A stretch of DNA of 64,000 nucleotides from Emmonsiellopsis sp. PD_33 (Eukaryota; Ascomycota; Eurotiomycetes; Onygenales; Ajellomycetaceae), in the NCBI GenBank assembly GCA_032988165.1, contig JANTQF010000008.1, positions 62,001 to 126,000 of the forward strand. The letters run 5' to 3'. Under the pieces are notes generated by a model. It worked only from the letters and a program-made list of their open reading frames with translations. It ran no database searches and was not told where the DNA came from. The position numbers and the translations under genes were made by a program. Below, piece by piece: positions 11,242 to 20,888 of this stretch. The stretch's first letter is position 1. Each line of letters starts with the position of its first letter.

Positions 11242-12717
11242 CTACCCATCCTCCCCCGAAATATTCGCATGCCGAAAATACTTCATCCCCACCCACGCCA
11301 CCACAACCCACACCCACGCCATCACCGCCGTCAAAATAATCAGCGCGGGATAATAGCCCACAATCGGCAGCGTGGGATCATCCTCCAGCTCCGGCGGCGC
11401 ATAGGGTGTCTCGCCGACATCCCACGCCCAGCTCCACACGCCTAGACAGCTGCCCATGCCCACGACGAAGACTAGCCAGGTGACTATTAGGATGATCCAG
11501 CCCCACCATTCGGTTTCGGAGTAGTCCCAGTTTTCTGGGGTGGAGATGGGGATGGGGATGGGGAGCGGGGGGAGGGATGTGTCTGGGGTGGTGGTGGTGG
11601 TGGGGAGTGCGGGGGTGCTGTTTGAGAGGGAGAGGGGGGATTTTACGCGGTGGGAGGTTGAGCGGGGACGGGTGTGGAGGGGGGAAGACATGGTTATTGT
11701 TGTTGTGGTGGTGGGATTGTTATTAGCGTTGGTAGTAGAGGTGGTGGTGGTAGTGGTGGGCGGGAAGTAGGAGTCTGAGCTTGAGGAGGGTGTGGGGATC
11801 TTGAGCGGAATCCGGCGCGGGATCGTACTGCTGCCGCCGTTGTTGTTGCTGTTGCTGCTGCTGCCGGTAGCGCTGCTGGTGCTTGTGCCCGTATTGGCCG
11901 GGAAGGAGAGCAGCTCTTCGTCGTCACTGGTTTGGTTATAGGTATCGTCGTCCTCGACGCGTTGGTGTGTTGGTAGGTGGCGATTGTGATGTGTAGCGTT
12001 GTTTACCCAGATAGGGCGCGGAGGAGGAATCGGCGGCGGAGAGGAAGGATGGGAATACGAATGCGAGCGCGAATGGGACGACGGGGACGAGATGATGCTG
12101 TTCAATTCCTCCCGGTTCTGCGAGTGTGTTCGATCATCATAGAGGATGGCTGGCGACAGCGATGGAAAGCGCGAGTTGCCTCCCTTCCCACTTCCACTCC
12201 CGCTCCCATTCCCATCCATATATAAATGTAAACTCTGACTTCGTCCCTCAATCTCTCTCGTCCCAGCGGAACCATCCACCTCCGCCTCTCCCCTCCGCGC
12301 TGAACCCCCAAACTGCGCCCCCGCCGAACCCGCCCGATTCCTCCCAACCCGCAACGAGCCAGGCCCCAACAACGCCGCCTTCCTCAGCGACCCCTTCCGT
12401 TTCCTTGTCTTCCGCTGTTGCTGCTGGAGGGCACTGGCTAGTGCTCCACCCCCACCCCCTCCTCCAGACCCTATACCACCCTTCCCGGCCGACGACGCGA
12501 TGGTCCAATCCCTCTCCCTCCGTTCTGTATCCACATCAACACCACCGTCCCTATTCCCTCCAAACCCATTGTTGTTGTCGCCGTTTAAACGTGGAAACGA
12601 AAGGCGCGAGAATAGCGAGCCAGATATATTGCGTTCATGGCTGGGGCTGGGGTTGGCTGGCGGGCTAGAGGATTGGGTTCTTCGCGGTGGGAGGGATGTG
12701 GATGGGTCGTTTTCCAT
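11242..12717 (-). CDS. Uncharacterised fungal two-TM membrane protein, 491 aa
   Basis: Single open frame with ATG at 12717. The first about 380 residues are low complexity: Ser/Pro/Gly/Arg-rich, with poly-Gly, poly-Thr and Asn/Ser runs, probably disordered and facing the cytosol. The last about 100 residues are ordered: a Trp-rich entry (WDYSETEWWGW), a first TM helix, a loop with WSWAWDVGETPYAPPELEDD, a second TM helix containing MAWVWVVVAWVGM, and a short KYFRHA tail. Two helices joined by a Pro-rich loop recall the small PIG-P/Gpi19-like layout, but no diagnostic motif is recognised, so this is not claimed. The C-terminal part looks constrained and the N-terminal part not. Function unknown. 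Confidence 0.7.
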   Translation of the reverse strand: MENDPSTSLPPRRTQSSSPPANPSPSHERNISGSLFSRLSFPRLNGDNNNGFGGNRDGGVDVDTERRERDWTIASSAGKGGIGSGGGGGGGALASALQQQQRKTRKRKGSLRKAALLGPGSLRVGRNRAGSAGAQFGGSARRGEAEVDGSAGTREIEGRSQSLHLYMDGNGSGSGSGKGGNSRFPSLSPAILYDDRTHSQNREELNSIISSPSSHSRSHSYSHPSSPPPIPPPRPIWVNNATHHNRHLPTHQRVEDDDTYNQTSDDEELLSFPANTGTSTSSATGSSSNSNNNGGSSTIPRRIPLKIPTPSSSSDSYFPPTTTTTTSTTNANNNPTTTTTITMSSPLHTRPRSTSHRVKSPLSLSNSTPALPTTTTTPDTSLPPLPIPIPISTPENWDYSETEWWGWIILIVTWLVFVVGMGSCLGVWSWAWDVGETPYAPPELEDDPTLPIVGYYPALIILTAVMAWVWVVVAWVGMKYFRHANISGEDG

Positions 12718-13575
12718 TTAGAAACGTGCGCGGGTCGGAGGGTAGTAGTATACTAGGGACTGCAGTTGTAGTGTATTCGATGCGGATGGCGTTGCGGGTA
12801 TGTAGTAGATGGGCGAACGGGTAGGTAAGGGAGTGTTTGCGGGTTTGCTGGTGGGCGAAGTTTGCGGTTTGACGGAATACAATAAGCGAGGAGGGAGGTT
12901 TTATTAGCTAGAGGTTCAGGAATATATTATTCAGGGGTAAGCGAACAAATACCCCGTGCCGGACGCGGGTTTGCTGAGCAGATGGATGGATGGATGGATG
13001 GATGGATGGATGGATGGAGAGGCCGATAAATATAATTCGGGGAGGCGTCGTTTATTTTAGCTTCTGGAGCTCAGGGTGAGCTAAAACCGAATTAGCTTAT
13101 TTAAGCTCGGGAACCCACAGCCTAAAAATAGATAGATACTCCTGAGCTGGACCTTTTCAACTACTACTAACCATTGAACTATCTATATCTCTACTCTCTG
13201 TCCTTCCCCAATCTTGCGATGCGGCCATGGATTAGACCGTTATTCTCTCCATATTTCGGAAGGCAGAAGGCAACAGATAATCAAATACAGAAATTCAAAA
13301 CACTATGCAGCATAATGTTTATATTACTCCCCGCCTGTCATTTGCGATTGATTCGCTGGAACCCCGCATTTCGATGCCGAGTTCGCAGAGAGCTACTAAC
13401 TAACTACTACAAGGCTGGCAGGATGCGGATACTGCCTTCCCCATGACCAGGAACAGCTATTTGCTCCCGTCCTGCTCGGTCCTCAATCCGGCTTCCTCTT
13501 CCTCTTGGACTCACTTACGGCATCCGCTGACGATTTCTACATAGCCATCGACTATCATCCCGTCGGCCTACTACG
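12718..13575. other. Intergenic region with ATGG microsatellite
   Basis: Divergent spacer between the two-TM protein gene and the 164-residue protein gene. It holds the tetranucleotide array at 12981-13018 and otherwise AT-rich sequence. Small open frames here have no recognisable content. Confidence 0.5.
12981..13018 (+). repeat. (GATG)n / (ATGG)n microsatellite
   Basis: Nine or so uninterrupted copies of a GATG unit lie upstream of the divergent gene pair. A simple-sequence repeat of this length is likely to vary in copy number between strains. Confidence 0.85.
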
Positions 13576-14070
13576 ATGACGGATACGAGTAGTAGACAAG
13601 TTGAGCCCAAGGGTATCTACATTGCTCTGTGGAGTATAGCCGACCCCAAGAAATTCCACTGGGGTATATTCATTGCAGGCAGCGCCCAAAGCGGTTATAT
13701 GTTTCACTACACCAACGGGCCCAAAACCAACGGCAAGTGGGCGTACCAGGAAAAGGCCGACTATTCCTTCGAGAAATCAATCAGTTTCCTCGCTGCACTG
13801 AAGATTTCCGAGGTAATCGACACCACGACAGAAATGTTTCATCGTATCGGCGAGCGGCTCTCGGAGGTTGAATTCAAAGTCGAGCAAGATAACTGTCGAA
13901 CCTGGACGCTGCGGGCAGTGCAGCTGTTGGATCAGGAAGGATTAATTGGGATCAGTGCGACTCAGGAAGTCATCGAATGCCTCCAGACGGAAGCCAACCA
14001 GCTCGCACTAGATTGCTTCAATAGGAAAAAAGTGCTAATCGAGAAAAGCGAGGTCTACAAAGAGTACTAG
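13576..14070 (+). CDS. Small fungal protein with LRAT/NlpC-P60-like His...Asn-Cys pattern
   Basis: Intronless frame of 164 residues with ATG at 13576, no signal peptide and no TM segment. I do not recognise a named family. The order of motifs resembles circularly permuted NlpC/P60-type thiol proteins such as LRAT/HRASLS: FHWGIFI with His28, GYMFHY with His44, then a late Asn-Cys pair (N106-C107, DNCRTW) at the start of a helix. In LRAT-like enzymes a His in the first strand and Cys of an NC(E/x) helix form the active site. Here the pattern is seen, the enzymatic role is inference. It could also be a degenerate fold relative. It sits beside an HNH-like gene and an APH-type kinase in an accessory-looking stretch. 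Confidence 0.6.
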   Translation: MTDTSSRQVEPKGIYIALWSIADPKKFHWGIFIAGSAQSGYMFHYTNGPKTNGKWAYQEKADYSFEKSISFLAALKISEVIDTTTEMFHRIGERLSEVEFKVEQDNCRTWTLRAVQLLDQEGLIGISATQEVIECLQTEANQLALDCFNRKKVLIEKSEVYKEY

Positions 14071-14484
14071 TAGTTTGCCATTGACCGTCGTCAGTTACTA
14101 CTAGTATGTTGATGCCACCAACGTCATATGCTACAAACAACTTCGCTATCGCAAACCAATTTCCCGGCAAAGATCACAATTGATCCTGGTTGCCTCCACG
14201 TATCACGCGTCTTTTAAGGGATTGGAGAGGGGTAATTGGAAGCCTGAGGGCTTGGGCTGTCAGAGGCTTTTCTATCTGCTGCGCTGATGGATGTCGGGTC
14301 ATTTTTGGATGAATATCGGCTAGCTGCTCTATGTTCACCGTTAATATAATATTGTAGCACCTCCTATTCCTGTTGATTAGAACATGCTATGTTTCTTTTC
14401 TCCTTGAACTCATCAGCACGTGATGCGGCTTAACTCCCTCTCCTTGGCGAGCTCCGACCGCCTCTGTTGAGCCTCCCTCCCTCG
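14071..14484. other. Intergenic region upstream of HNH-like gene
   Basis: A 414-bp spacer between two plus-strand genes. A CACGTG E-box lies at 14417-14422, about 65 bp before the next start codon. Nothing else is recognised. Confidence 0.5.
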
Positions 14485-15654
14485 ATGTCGGAGCAATCTC
14501 TCCATCAGACATTCACACTCGCACAATATCGGACCACTACATACCTCGAACGAGCCAGTCGCATCATAATGACAGAATGGAACCCCAAGAACCCCATAGC
14601 ACTAGAAATCATCGAATCGTCACAGCTCTCAGCTAATGACCAGTGCCTGTTGAGGAGATCCGTGCAGTGCCTGCTGCCAGGATCCAACATAGCAGAATAC
14701 GTCCTTGATCGGATACCTCATGACGGGGACAGAAGAACAGGAAGTCTAGAAGAGGCTCTGTTATCAATAAAGAATGATCTGGTTGAGCTGGCCCAGAAAA
14801 GTATGGGCATCTACATCTCCTTTACCCAGGCTCTCCTGGCTTTGATGATCATGGAATTTTCATTAATTCTCTACAGTAAATGGTGTCAACGCAGTATCCC
14901 CAGCTCTTGATGCTGCTATCCGAGAACGCGAAAACCATCGTTGCCGCGTGACTGGCAAAACAAGAAATCTCCAAGCCACGTACATTATTGCTCCTTCTAT
15001 TGTGGACGACAAAGATTTGCGCCCTGGCGTATGTACTTCAGACCCTATTCTATCTGTTGTCGAAGGGTTGCTTGCTAATTTGATGACCTAGGGACGCTTA
15101 CGCGCTTTACTCGAAGCATCCATACCCCCCAAGCTCGTCCAGCAGCTATTTACATTCCTTAGGTCGCGAAAAATAGAGGATGGGCTAAAAAACCTATGGC
15201 TCCTGTCTCCTTCTCCACGTCATCATTTTCAACATGGCTCTATACACATTCTCCGATCACCAACATTTGGGCCCATTGATTTCTCTGCCGAGGAGCAGAA
15301 GCCACAAGACAAGGTATTGCAGCTGTCTTTCTAAGCGATGTTCCGCCCGGCGGCTTGCACATTGTGGATGCGGATGCTAAATTTCTTGTGCTCTAGTGGA
15401 AACTCGAGATAAACGTGCCAGAAGTAACCCAGCTCAACGATTTGGCTAGAGATGGACATGGCCAAATCATCTTTGAACCAACCACGCCAGATAATGTTCA
15501 TCTTCCATTGCCAAAGGCGTCTTTACTGCGTATTCATTCTGCCGTTTCATTGCCCTTGCATTTTCTTGTTATTGAAGACCAGATACGCCAAGGCTGGCCA
15601 CCCGTCAAGAAAGGTCTGGCATCCCCCCCCTCCTCCCACAGCATCCTGCCTTGA
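14485..15654 (+). CDS. Fungal HNH-nuclease-domain protein with altered motif
   Basis: Exons 14485-14800, 14895-15028, 15092-15313 and 15397-15654 join in phase to about 309 residues. Residues 1-105 are helical. The domain begins at IRERENHRCRVTGK, which matches the fungal HNH entry (x-R-D-x-x-C-x-x-T-G), then RNLQATYIIAPS, where the usual AHI-P motif has Tyr in place of the first catalytic His. A later NLWLLSPSPRHHF matches the Asn-x8-His part. The C-terminal region ends IRQGWPPVKKG followed by a short tail before the stop. Loss of the first His suggests a weakened or non-nuclease role. The end of the model is the least sure part, because an intron could remove the final stop. The next gene starts only about 30 bp on and lacks a start codon. 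Confidence 0.65.
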
Positions 15655-15683
15655 ACCATTGAGTGTCTGTTTTTCCTAACCAG

Positions 15684-16553
15684 GTGCTAGACTGGGGGAT
15701 ACTTGGTTCGCTTGGCCTATCCCTCATACGGAAATTCGTCCATTTCGTTCCAACCTCGCTGCGCATAGCGCTGTACCGATACATCATCTATGGGAAATTC
15801 TTTTATTCCAGGAATCGTCATCTCCCATTCAATCTCTACGTCAAACGAGTTCGCCACCCATCTCTATACAATGAAGCAAATGCTTTACGCCTAGTTGAAA
15901 AACATACCCCAATCATCCCCGCGCCGCGGCTGATCGACTTTGTCGTGCCTGTAGCCGAAGGCAATGACAAGAGAAGATACTACGGCAACTGCGGCTATAT
16001 GCTCACGACTAGAGCGCGTGGCGCCCGGTTGGACCATGCCATCTACTGGATGACCCATGAAGACCGCAAGCAGCTCGGAGTGGATCTGGGGAAATGTATC
16101 TCCCAATGGCGTCACATCCCCAACGACAACAACAGCCCGTCAACCCTAATCACCAGCACACTCGGGGGCCCAGCTTACGACCACCAATTCGAGGACAAGC
16201 AATGTGGGCCATTTAGCTCCACAGTGGAGTTTGCAGACTCTCTTACCGAGTACCTTCAAGACCAACGCGGGAAACCCCCCCTTGCAACGCTGTACAAGCC
16301 AGATTACCGGGTATTCTTTACCCATTCGGATCTGCATCAGACAAATATCTTCGTCGAGGCCGGCCGGCTCTCTGGCGTCATTGATTGGGAACATGCTGGG
16401 TTCAAGCCCGAGTATTGGGAGTATACCAGGAGTTTGCTGGCATACTGGGGTCGTGGAGAGCACAAGTTTATTTTGGATCAGGCGTTTGAGGAGGATTATT
16501 CGGAGGAGCTTGAGGCGCAGAAGTATTTGTGGAAGGTTGACCCGGTCATTTAA
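15684..16553 (+). pseudogene. APH/choline-kinase-like phosphotransferase lacking a visible start
   Basis: The frame from the CAG acceptor-like site at 15681-15683 to the stop at 16553 encodes about 289 residues of an aminoglycoside phosphotransferase-family kinase (APH, eukaryotic-protein-kinase-like fold). Seen: NEANALRLVEKHT helix, PRLIDF, YMLTTRARGARLD, a substrate-lobe segment GGPAYDH, the catalytic loop HSDLHQTNIF (Brenner-type H-x-D-x4-N), and the metal-binding IDWEHAG with the family tail PEYWEYTRSL. The catalytic residues are intact and the C-terminus is full length. No in-frame ATG occurs before the YMLT position deep in the fold, so the N-terminus must come from an unseen upstream exon, from fusion with the HNH-like gene, or be lost. 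I class it as possibly broken; it may be functional if an upstream exon exists. Confidence 0.5.
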
Positions 16554-16619
16554 TACTATATAATAACTTCTTTCCCTCTCATTCTCTTAAGTTCCAATTC
16601 AATTAAATTTCTCCCTACC
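16554..16619. other. Short spacer before MITE
   Basis: AT-rich 66-bp spacer between the kinase stop and the left TA of the inserted element. It carries no feature apart from possible 3' UTR. Confidence 0.4.
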
Positions 16620-16621
16620 TA

Positions 16622-16689
16622 GTAATCGTGCCGCACGCAGTGGCCACACGGGTTGCAGTTTTGCTGCACCCGTGGTGGGTGCGCCTCAC
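16622..16689 (+). repeat. Left terminal inverted repeat of MITE
   Basis: 68 bp, identical to the reverse complement of 17148-17215. The match degrades just after the shared CGCCTCAC. Confidence 0.85.
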
Positions 16690-17147
16690 CAGTATGATAA
16701 TATCACCGCTAGCATAAATGTATCTTTTGTATGGAGAACACATATAAAAGATACTTATAGATATCTATGATTTCTCCACCACCACACTAGATATAACTCT
16801 CAGATTATAATAGAAGTCTCTAGACACTATAAGGAATATAATAATTTTAATAAAAGTATGATTTTCTCCTTCATTCTCTTTTTTTCTATTTTTAGTGTCA
16901 ATTTTAGCGTGTTTTCAGTTTTATCCTAATTTTAAGAGAATAATCCATTTTCAATGGATTTACTTAATATTATTATCTTCTCTAGTATTTCATGTATACT
17001 CTATTCCAATATGAGCTACATATCTAGTCTGGTGGTGGAGAAATCATGAAAAATAAAACATCATCAAGTAAGTATTTTTTATATGGAAACCCCATACAAA
17101 AGGTACCTAGTGGCACTTTTTATGCTAGTGGTGATATTATCATAGCA

Positions 17148-17215
17148 GTGAGGCGCACCCACCACGGGTGCAGCAAAACTGCAACCCGTGTGGCCACTGC
17201 GTGCGGCACGATTAC
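17148..17215 (-). repeat. Right terminal inverted repeat of MITE
   Basis: 68 bp, inverted copy of 16622-16689 with no mismatch seen by eye. It ends at ATTAC followed by the TA duplication. Confidence 0.85.
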
Positions 17216-17217
17216 TA

Positions 17218-19038
17218 TAGTATTATAGATAAAAAAAAGGGAAAGAAAAATTAACCAGTATAAATAAAGTTACAAAAGTGACTACTTCCTCTTTAGTTAT
17301 ATCTCGCTCCTTAATTAAAGAAATAAGGGTAAATAAGAAGCAGAACTTGAATGCACTAGCCCATCAAAAATCTCACAGGCTGGATTATAGTTTGCCACAA
17401 CCTGCTTCGTAATAGGGCATGGGGGCGGCAGTAGGGGCAGTAGGGGGTGGTGGTAGGGGGGCGCAAGCCGGGAGCGAGCGAAGCAAGCGCATGCGGCTTG
17501 TATATCTACTCTCTAGAATGCTAATAAGTAATCAAGTTAGCAAGTAAATGGAATTAGCAACTAATTAATCCAGCTCGCTAGCTAGTGAGTGAAGTAGCCT
17601 ATTATATAGAAGAAATCTTAAACATCTCATATTTAAATCCTGTGTCCTGATACAGAGAAGGTTTATACCTAACTATGAATTATCATTATGGTCATTGTCT
17701 ATTATAATTTATACATACTCTCATAATTTAAGAAGGGAACTAACCTGTTCACTTGCAAATGGCTTATTTGATTGATAAGACAAATGCATATACATCTTTT
17801 TAGACCACATTTAAATGTGGATACCCTTCTTTAGTAGCAGTGTTTAGTTCTGGGTGTTGTTTCTTTGTTTCCAATGTCAGCATTAAGTGGCTCTCTGGGC
17901 TGCAGATGATGAGCTATGCGAGGAGATGGATGTAGTTAGCATCGTCACTGCATAATAGCCTGCAATAAAGCCATCTGCCACCGGGTTGAGTTGAGCTGAG
18001 CTGCTTTTGTCGATGAGTTAGATATTCAAAGGTAAGGTTCGCGACAGGGGTCATAAGCAATGAGATCCCGAACGAAGAGAAGCGTGGAGTAAGAGAATAT
18101 AGGGAAAAACGGAAAATATCATATACCTATAGAAATAGTGGTAAAAAGTAAGAAGCGAGGAAGCATGTAGAAGGAAGGGGGCGACGAAAAGTCTCGAACG
18201 TCCCAGAGACATGATTATCGGATTCATAAAGTCGAATAAAGGTAAAGAAACTCGTAAAATGGCGAGATACCTCCGACAGGGCGAAAACCCGCGATGGGGA
18301 GTAGGGGGTATATAAATTCAACGCAGCCCGAAGTGATTAACAAGAGACACAAGCAAGATGCGATCAGGGGGAATGTTGCAGTGGGTGGAGATATCATCGT
18401 CGGACACATCGATACGAAATCCAAAAACAGGCAAATACGATACGAAACCTTCAGTACGTTATTTGGCCAAATGAAAGCAAAAAAGTAAAATATGAGATGA
18501 GCTAGAAAATCAATTCGAGATTCATACCAAAAAGGGTCCATAAAAAATGAGAGAAAGTACTTTTTGAGGTGCGGAGGGAAGCTCGTGGATGCGTCGAAAA
18601 TGGAGAGCAAAGCAAGAGAAGAACAATCAGGCCAAACCGGTAGATGGCCGGGGAAGCAAAACAGATTAAGCCAAATTAGAACCGCAACAGACCTGGGCAA
18701 AATAAAGGAAGAGACAGTGAAGATATTTGAAGAGATGAGAGGTAAAATCCAAGGGGGTATTGTTTGTTTGATCGGAAAGGAAAAAAGGAGAATTTCATTC
18801 AGAAATGGCAACACTAAGGAAAACACTTGAACAAAACTCTGGAACAGCCCACTTGGTTAAAACAATTTTGAGAACAGAAGGGTGGGTTTAATCGAAAGCA
18901 AGAAAGATCAGAAATCAGTGATGAAAAAAGAAATATCGAAAGGAACAAGGGCTTCATCTCAGAACAAATCAAGAATAGTTAGGGATGGGGTATTTCTCGG
19001 GTGTGCTACCCTAGAACAGAGCAACAGTGCTGGCACGC
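17218..19038. other. Intergenic region between MITE and PUB1 3' end
   Basis: AT-rich up to about 18100, with a G-rich island and hairpin at 17417-17500. From about 18100 to 19038 the plus strand is purine-rich (A/G), so the PUB1 mRNA strand is pyrimidine-rich; this probably includes a long PUB1 3' UTR. A 200-codon minus-strand frame at 18224-18826 is explained by this composition and not called. Confidence 0.55.
17459..17500. repeat. GC-rich hairpin in AT-rich DNA
   Basis: GCAAGCCG and CGGCTTG-type arms enclose GCGAGCGAAGCAAGCG, preceded by a run of G-rich GGGGCAGTAGGGGG units. It stands out from the AT-rich surroundings and could be a remnant terminus of a transposon; no partner end was found in the window. 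Confidence 0.4.
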
Positions 19039-20888
19039 TTATGGCTGGTAGCCTCCGAAACCGTTACCAAAGCTTCCGCTGTTTGGTTGGGCCCAGCCAG
19101 AAGCCGGGGTGGATTGGCCGCGGCCATAGCCAGCAGCACCGCCGGGGAGCTGACCATAGCCTTGGGCAGGCATGCCTGGGCCGCCAAAGTTTGTTCCTTG
19201 CTGATCCCAGCCGCGTCCACCAGGGCTAGGGCCTGCACCACCTATTCAATGAATCAGTTATTTGTAGAGCAACATGGTGGGGTTGTTGGGGGGCACTAAC
19301 TACATACCTTGGGGAGTCATAGGACCACCAGGACCGCTGTACTGCGGGAAGTAAGGCGAGGTGTTGGAGTTAAAGGTGGGGGTGCCGCTCTGCTGAGGAG
19401 AGTAGCCTTCAAACTGGCCCGTTGGCGGGCGGTCCTTTCCCCACTACGGTAGCGTTAGCACGATAAAAACCATGATAGTTATGAATGATCACTTACGCTG
19501 CACTTCAACGGGCGGCCGTTGACGTTGTAGCCGCTGAGTTGACAGATAGCCATGGCAGCATTCTCATGGGTGTCCATCTTGACAAAGGCAAAGCCACGGT
19601 CTGACTGGAATCGGGTCTCGACGACGTAACCGAAGTTCTGGAACAGAGGGACGAGGTCGTTCTGCGTGGTGTAGGGGGTGAGATTGCCAACGTAGCAGGT
19701 GGTCTGCCATTGCGGGGTTTGCTGAGCAACCATGTCGTAACTCTGGACTCCATGGGTAGGGAAATGGTGGTGGCCAAATGGGGTGGTTGGGGTCATGCCC
19801 ATGGCAGCCATTGCTTGTTGCTGGGAGATGGAAGGTTGGCCCTTTTGGTTGGCCCAGTTGCAGCGAATGGCACGAGAACCCAGCCATTCTCCGTCCATCG
19901 AGCTGAGAGCCTTTTCTGCGTCTGGACGTTCACGGAACGCAACGAAGCCGTAGCCACGAGAGCGACCGGTCTTCATGTCCCACATCACACGGGCCTCTGA
20001 AACGGAACCAAAGGCAGAGAAGGCCTGGAGCAGAACCTCATCGTTGACTTCATTGCTAAGATCACCGACGAAGATGTGGAAATGGTTCGAGGTGTCCTCT
20101 TTGTTGTTGTTGTTTGACTGGTAAGCCCAGTTGACGCGGATCTCCTGTAACGGCAGAGGTTAGAAAGGCCAAACATGGGCAAACTGGGGGACGTACGGAT
20201 TGGTGTACACGACGTCCATTGAGGGTCTGCATGGCTCGTTCAGCGGCACCGGGGTCGTCGTACTCAACGAAGCCGTAGTTCAATCCCTTGCTCTGAAAAC
20301 GTTAGAATTTAGACAGCAGTTGATGATGGTGGTGGTGGTGACGATGATGATGATGGATGAGAGAATTTGGGAGGTGGAAGAATGGAACGGGTAGAAAAAA
20401 AACAAAGAGCAAACACAATGCAGCACAAAGAGGCAAGGTTAGCGAGTCCAGAGAAAGAGGCACGGCAGGCGGAAAATCCAGCGACAGCCATGGTAGCTGC
20501 TTACATTCTTGTCGGGAATGATCTTGACACTCTGCACGTGGCCGGTGGTCTCAAAGATCTGTCTCAGGATATCTTCGGTGACGCGCGGGTCGAGACCGCC
20601 TACGTAGAGGGCCCGCTTGTTGGGCTCGGGGGCGGCACGACGCACATAGCCGCCAGCGCTGGTGGGCGACATCATGTTGCCGGACATGGGCGAGGTGATG
20701 GCGGTGGGGATGGGGTTGGTGTTCTGGGGGATGACGACGGGGGCCAGCGGGGGCGGCGGCATGTGGGCGGGATTGCCCTGGCCGTTGCCCTGGGAGCCGT
20801 CGAACTGCTGCTGGCCGGGAGCACCTGTAGAGGGTTGGGGAGGGGGAGGGAGGGTAGAAGAAGTGGTGGGCGGGGCGTTTTCTGCCAT
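19039..20888 (-). CDS. PUB1: Pub1/TIA-1-type three-RRM RNA-binding protein
   Basis: Poly(U)/AU-binding nucleocytoplasmic protein that in yeast protects mRNAs and enters stress granules. Exons 20888-20505, 20292-20197, 20144-19497, 19443-19308 and 19241-19039 join in phase to 488 residues. Residues 1-90 are Pro/Gln/Gly-rich. RRM1 spans about 92-165 (RNP2 LYVGGL, RNP1 LNYGFVEY, split by intron 1). RRM2 is about 181-260 (IFVGDL, RGYGFVAF). A Met/Gln/His-rich linker follows, then RRM3 at about 310-378 (CYVGNL, RGFAFVKM). The C-terminal tail is Gly/Gln-rich (GGRGWDQQG, GYGRGQ), a prion-like/low-complexity tail as in TIA-1. Domain order and spacing match Pub1 exactly. Confidence 0.93.
20320..20357 (+). 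repeat. GATG/GGT trinucleotide-rich tract in PUB1 intron 1
   Basis: Imperfect run of GATGATGGTGGTGGTGGTGACGATGATG units inside the first PUB1 intron. It is a short simple repeat with no other content. Confidence 0.5.

Larger units (their letters stand above)
16622..17215. mobile_element. Non-autonomous Tc1/mariner-like MITE, about 594 bp, TA-flanked
   Basis: The two ends are perfect inverted copies for 68 bp (starting GTAATCGTGCCGCACGCAGT), and similarity continues with mismatches: both arms also carry TATGATAATATCACC, CTTTTGTATGG and TGATTTCTCCACCACCA, so about 180 bp at each end can fold back. The element is flanked by TA dinucleotides (16620-16621 and 17216-17217), the target duplication of Tc1/mariner elements. 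The interior is AT-rich and codes for nothing. Within each terminus a second smaller inverted repeat (CCACACGGGTTGCAG facing CTGCACCCGTGGTGG) makes a subterminal hairpin. Perfect 68-bp ends suggest a recent insertion. Family assignment rests on TA and structure only. Confidence 0.85.

Noticed and set aside
11540..11770. Plus-strand frames opposite the two-TM protein gene
   Set aside because: They are antisense shadows of its low-complexity Thr/Pro/Ser-rich region.
15397..16553. Definite HNH-APH fusion protein
   Set aside because: No canonical intron joins them in phase; the best candidate donor (15614) gives the wrong frame. Kept only as a possibility.
18224..18826. 200-codon hydrophobic frame on the minus strand
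   Set aside because: It has no ATG-led domain structure and its Phe/Leu/Ser content follows from the pyrimidine-rich strand. It lies in the likely PUB1 3' UTR.
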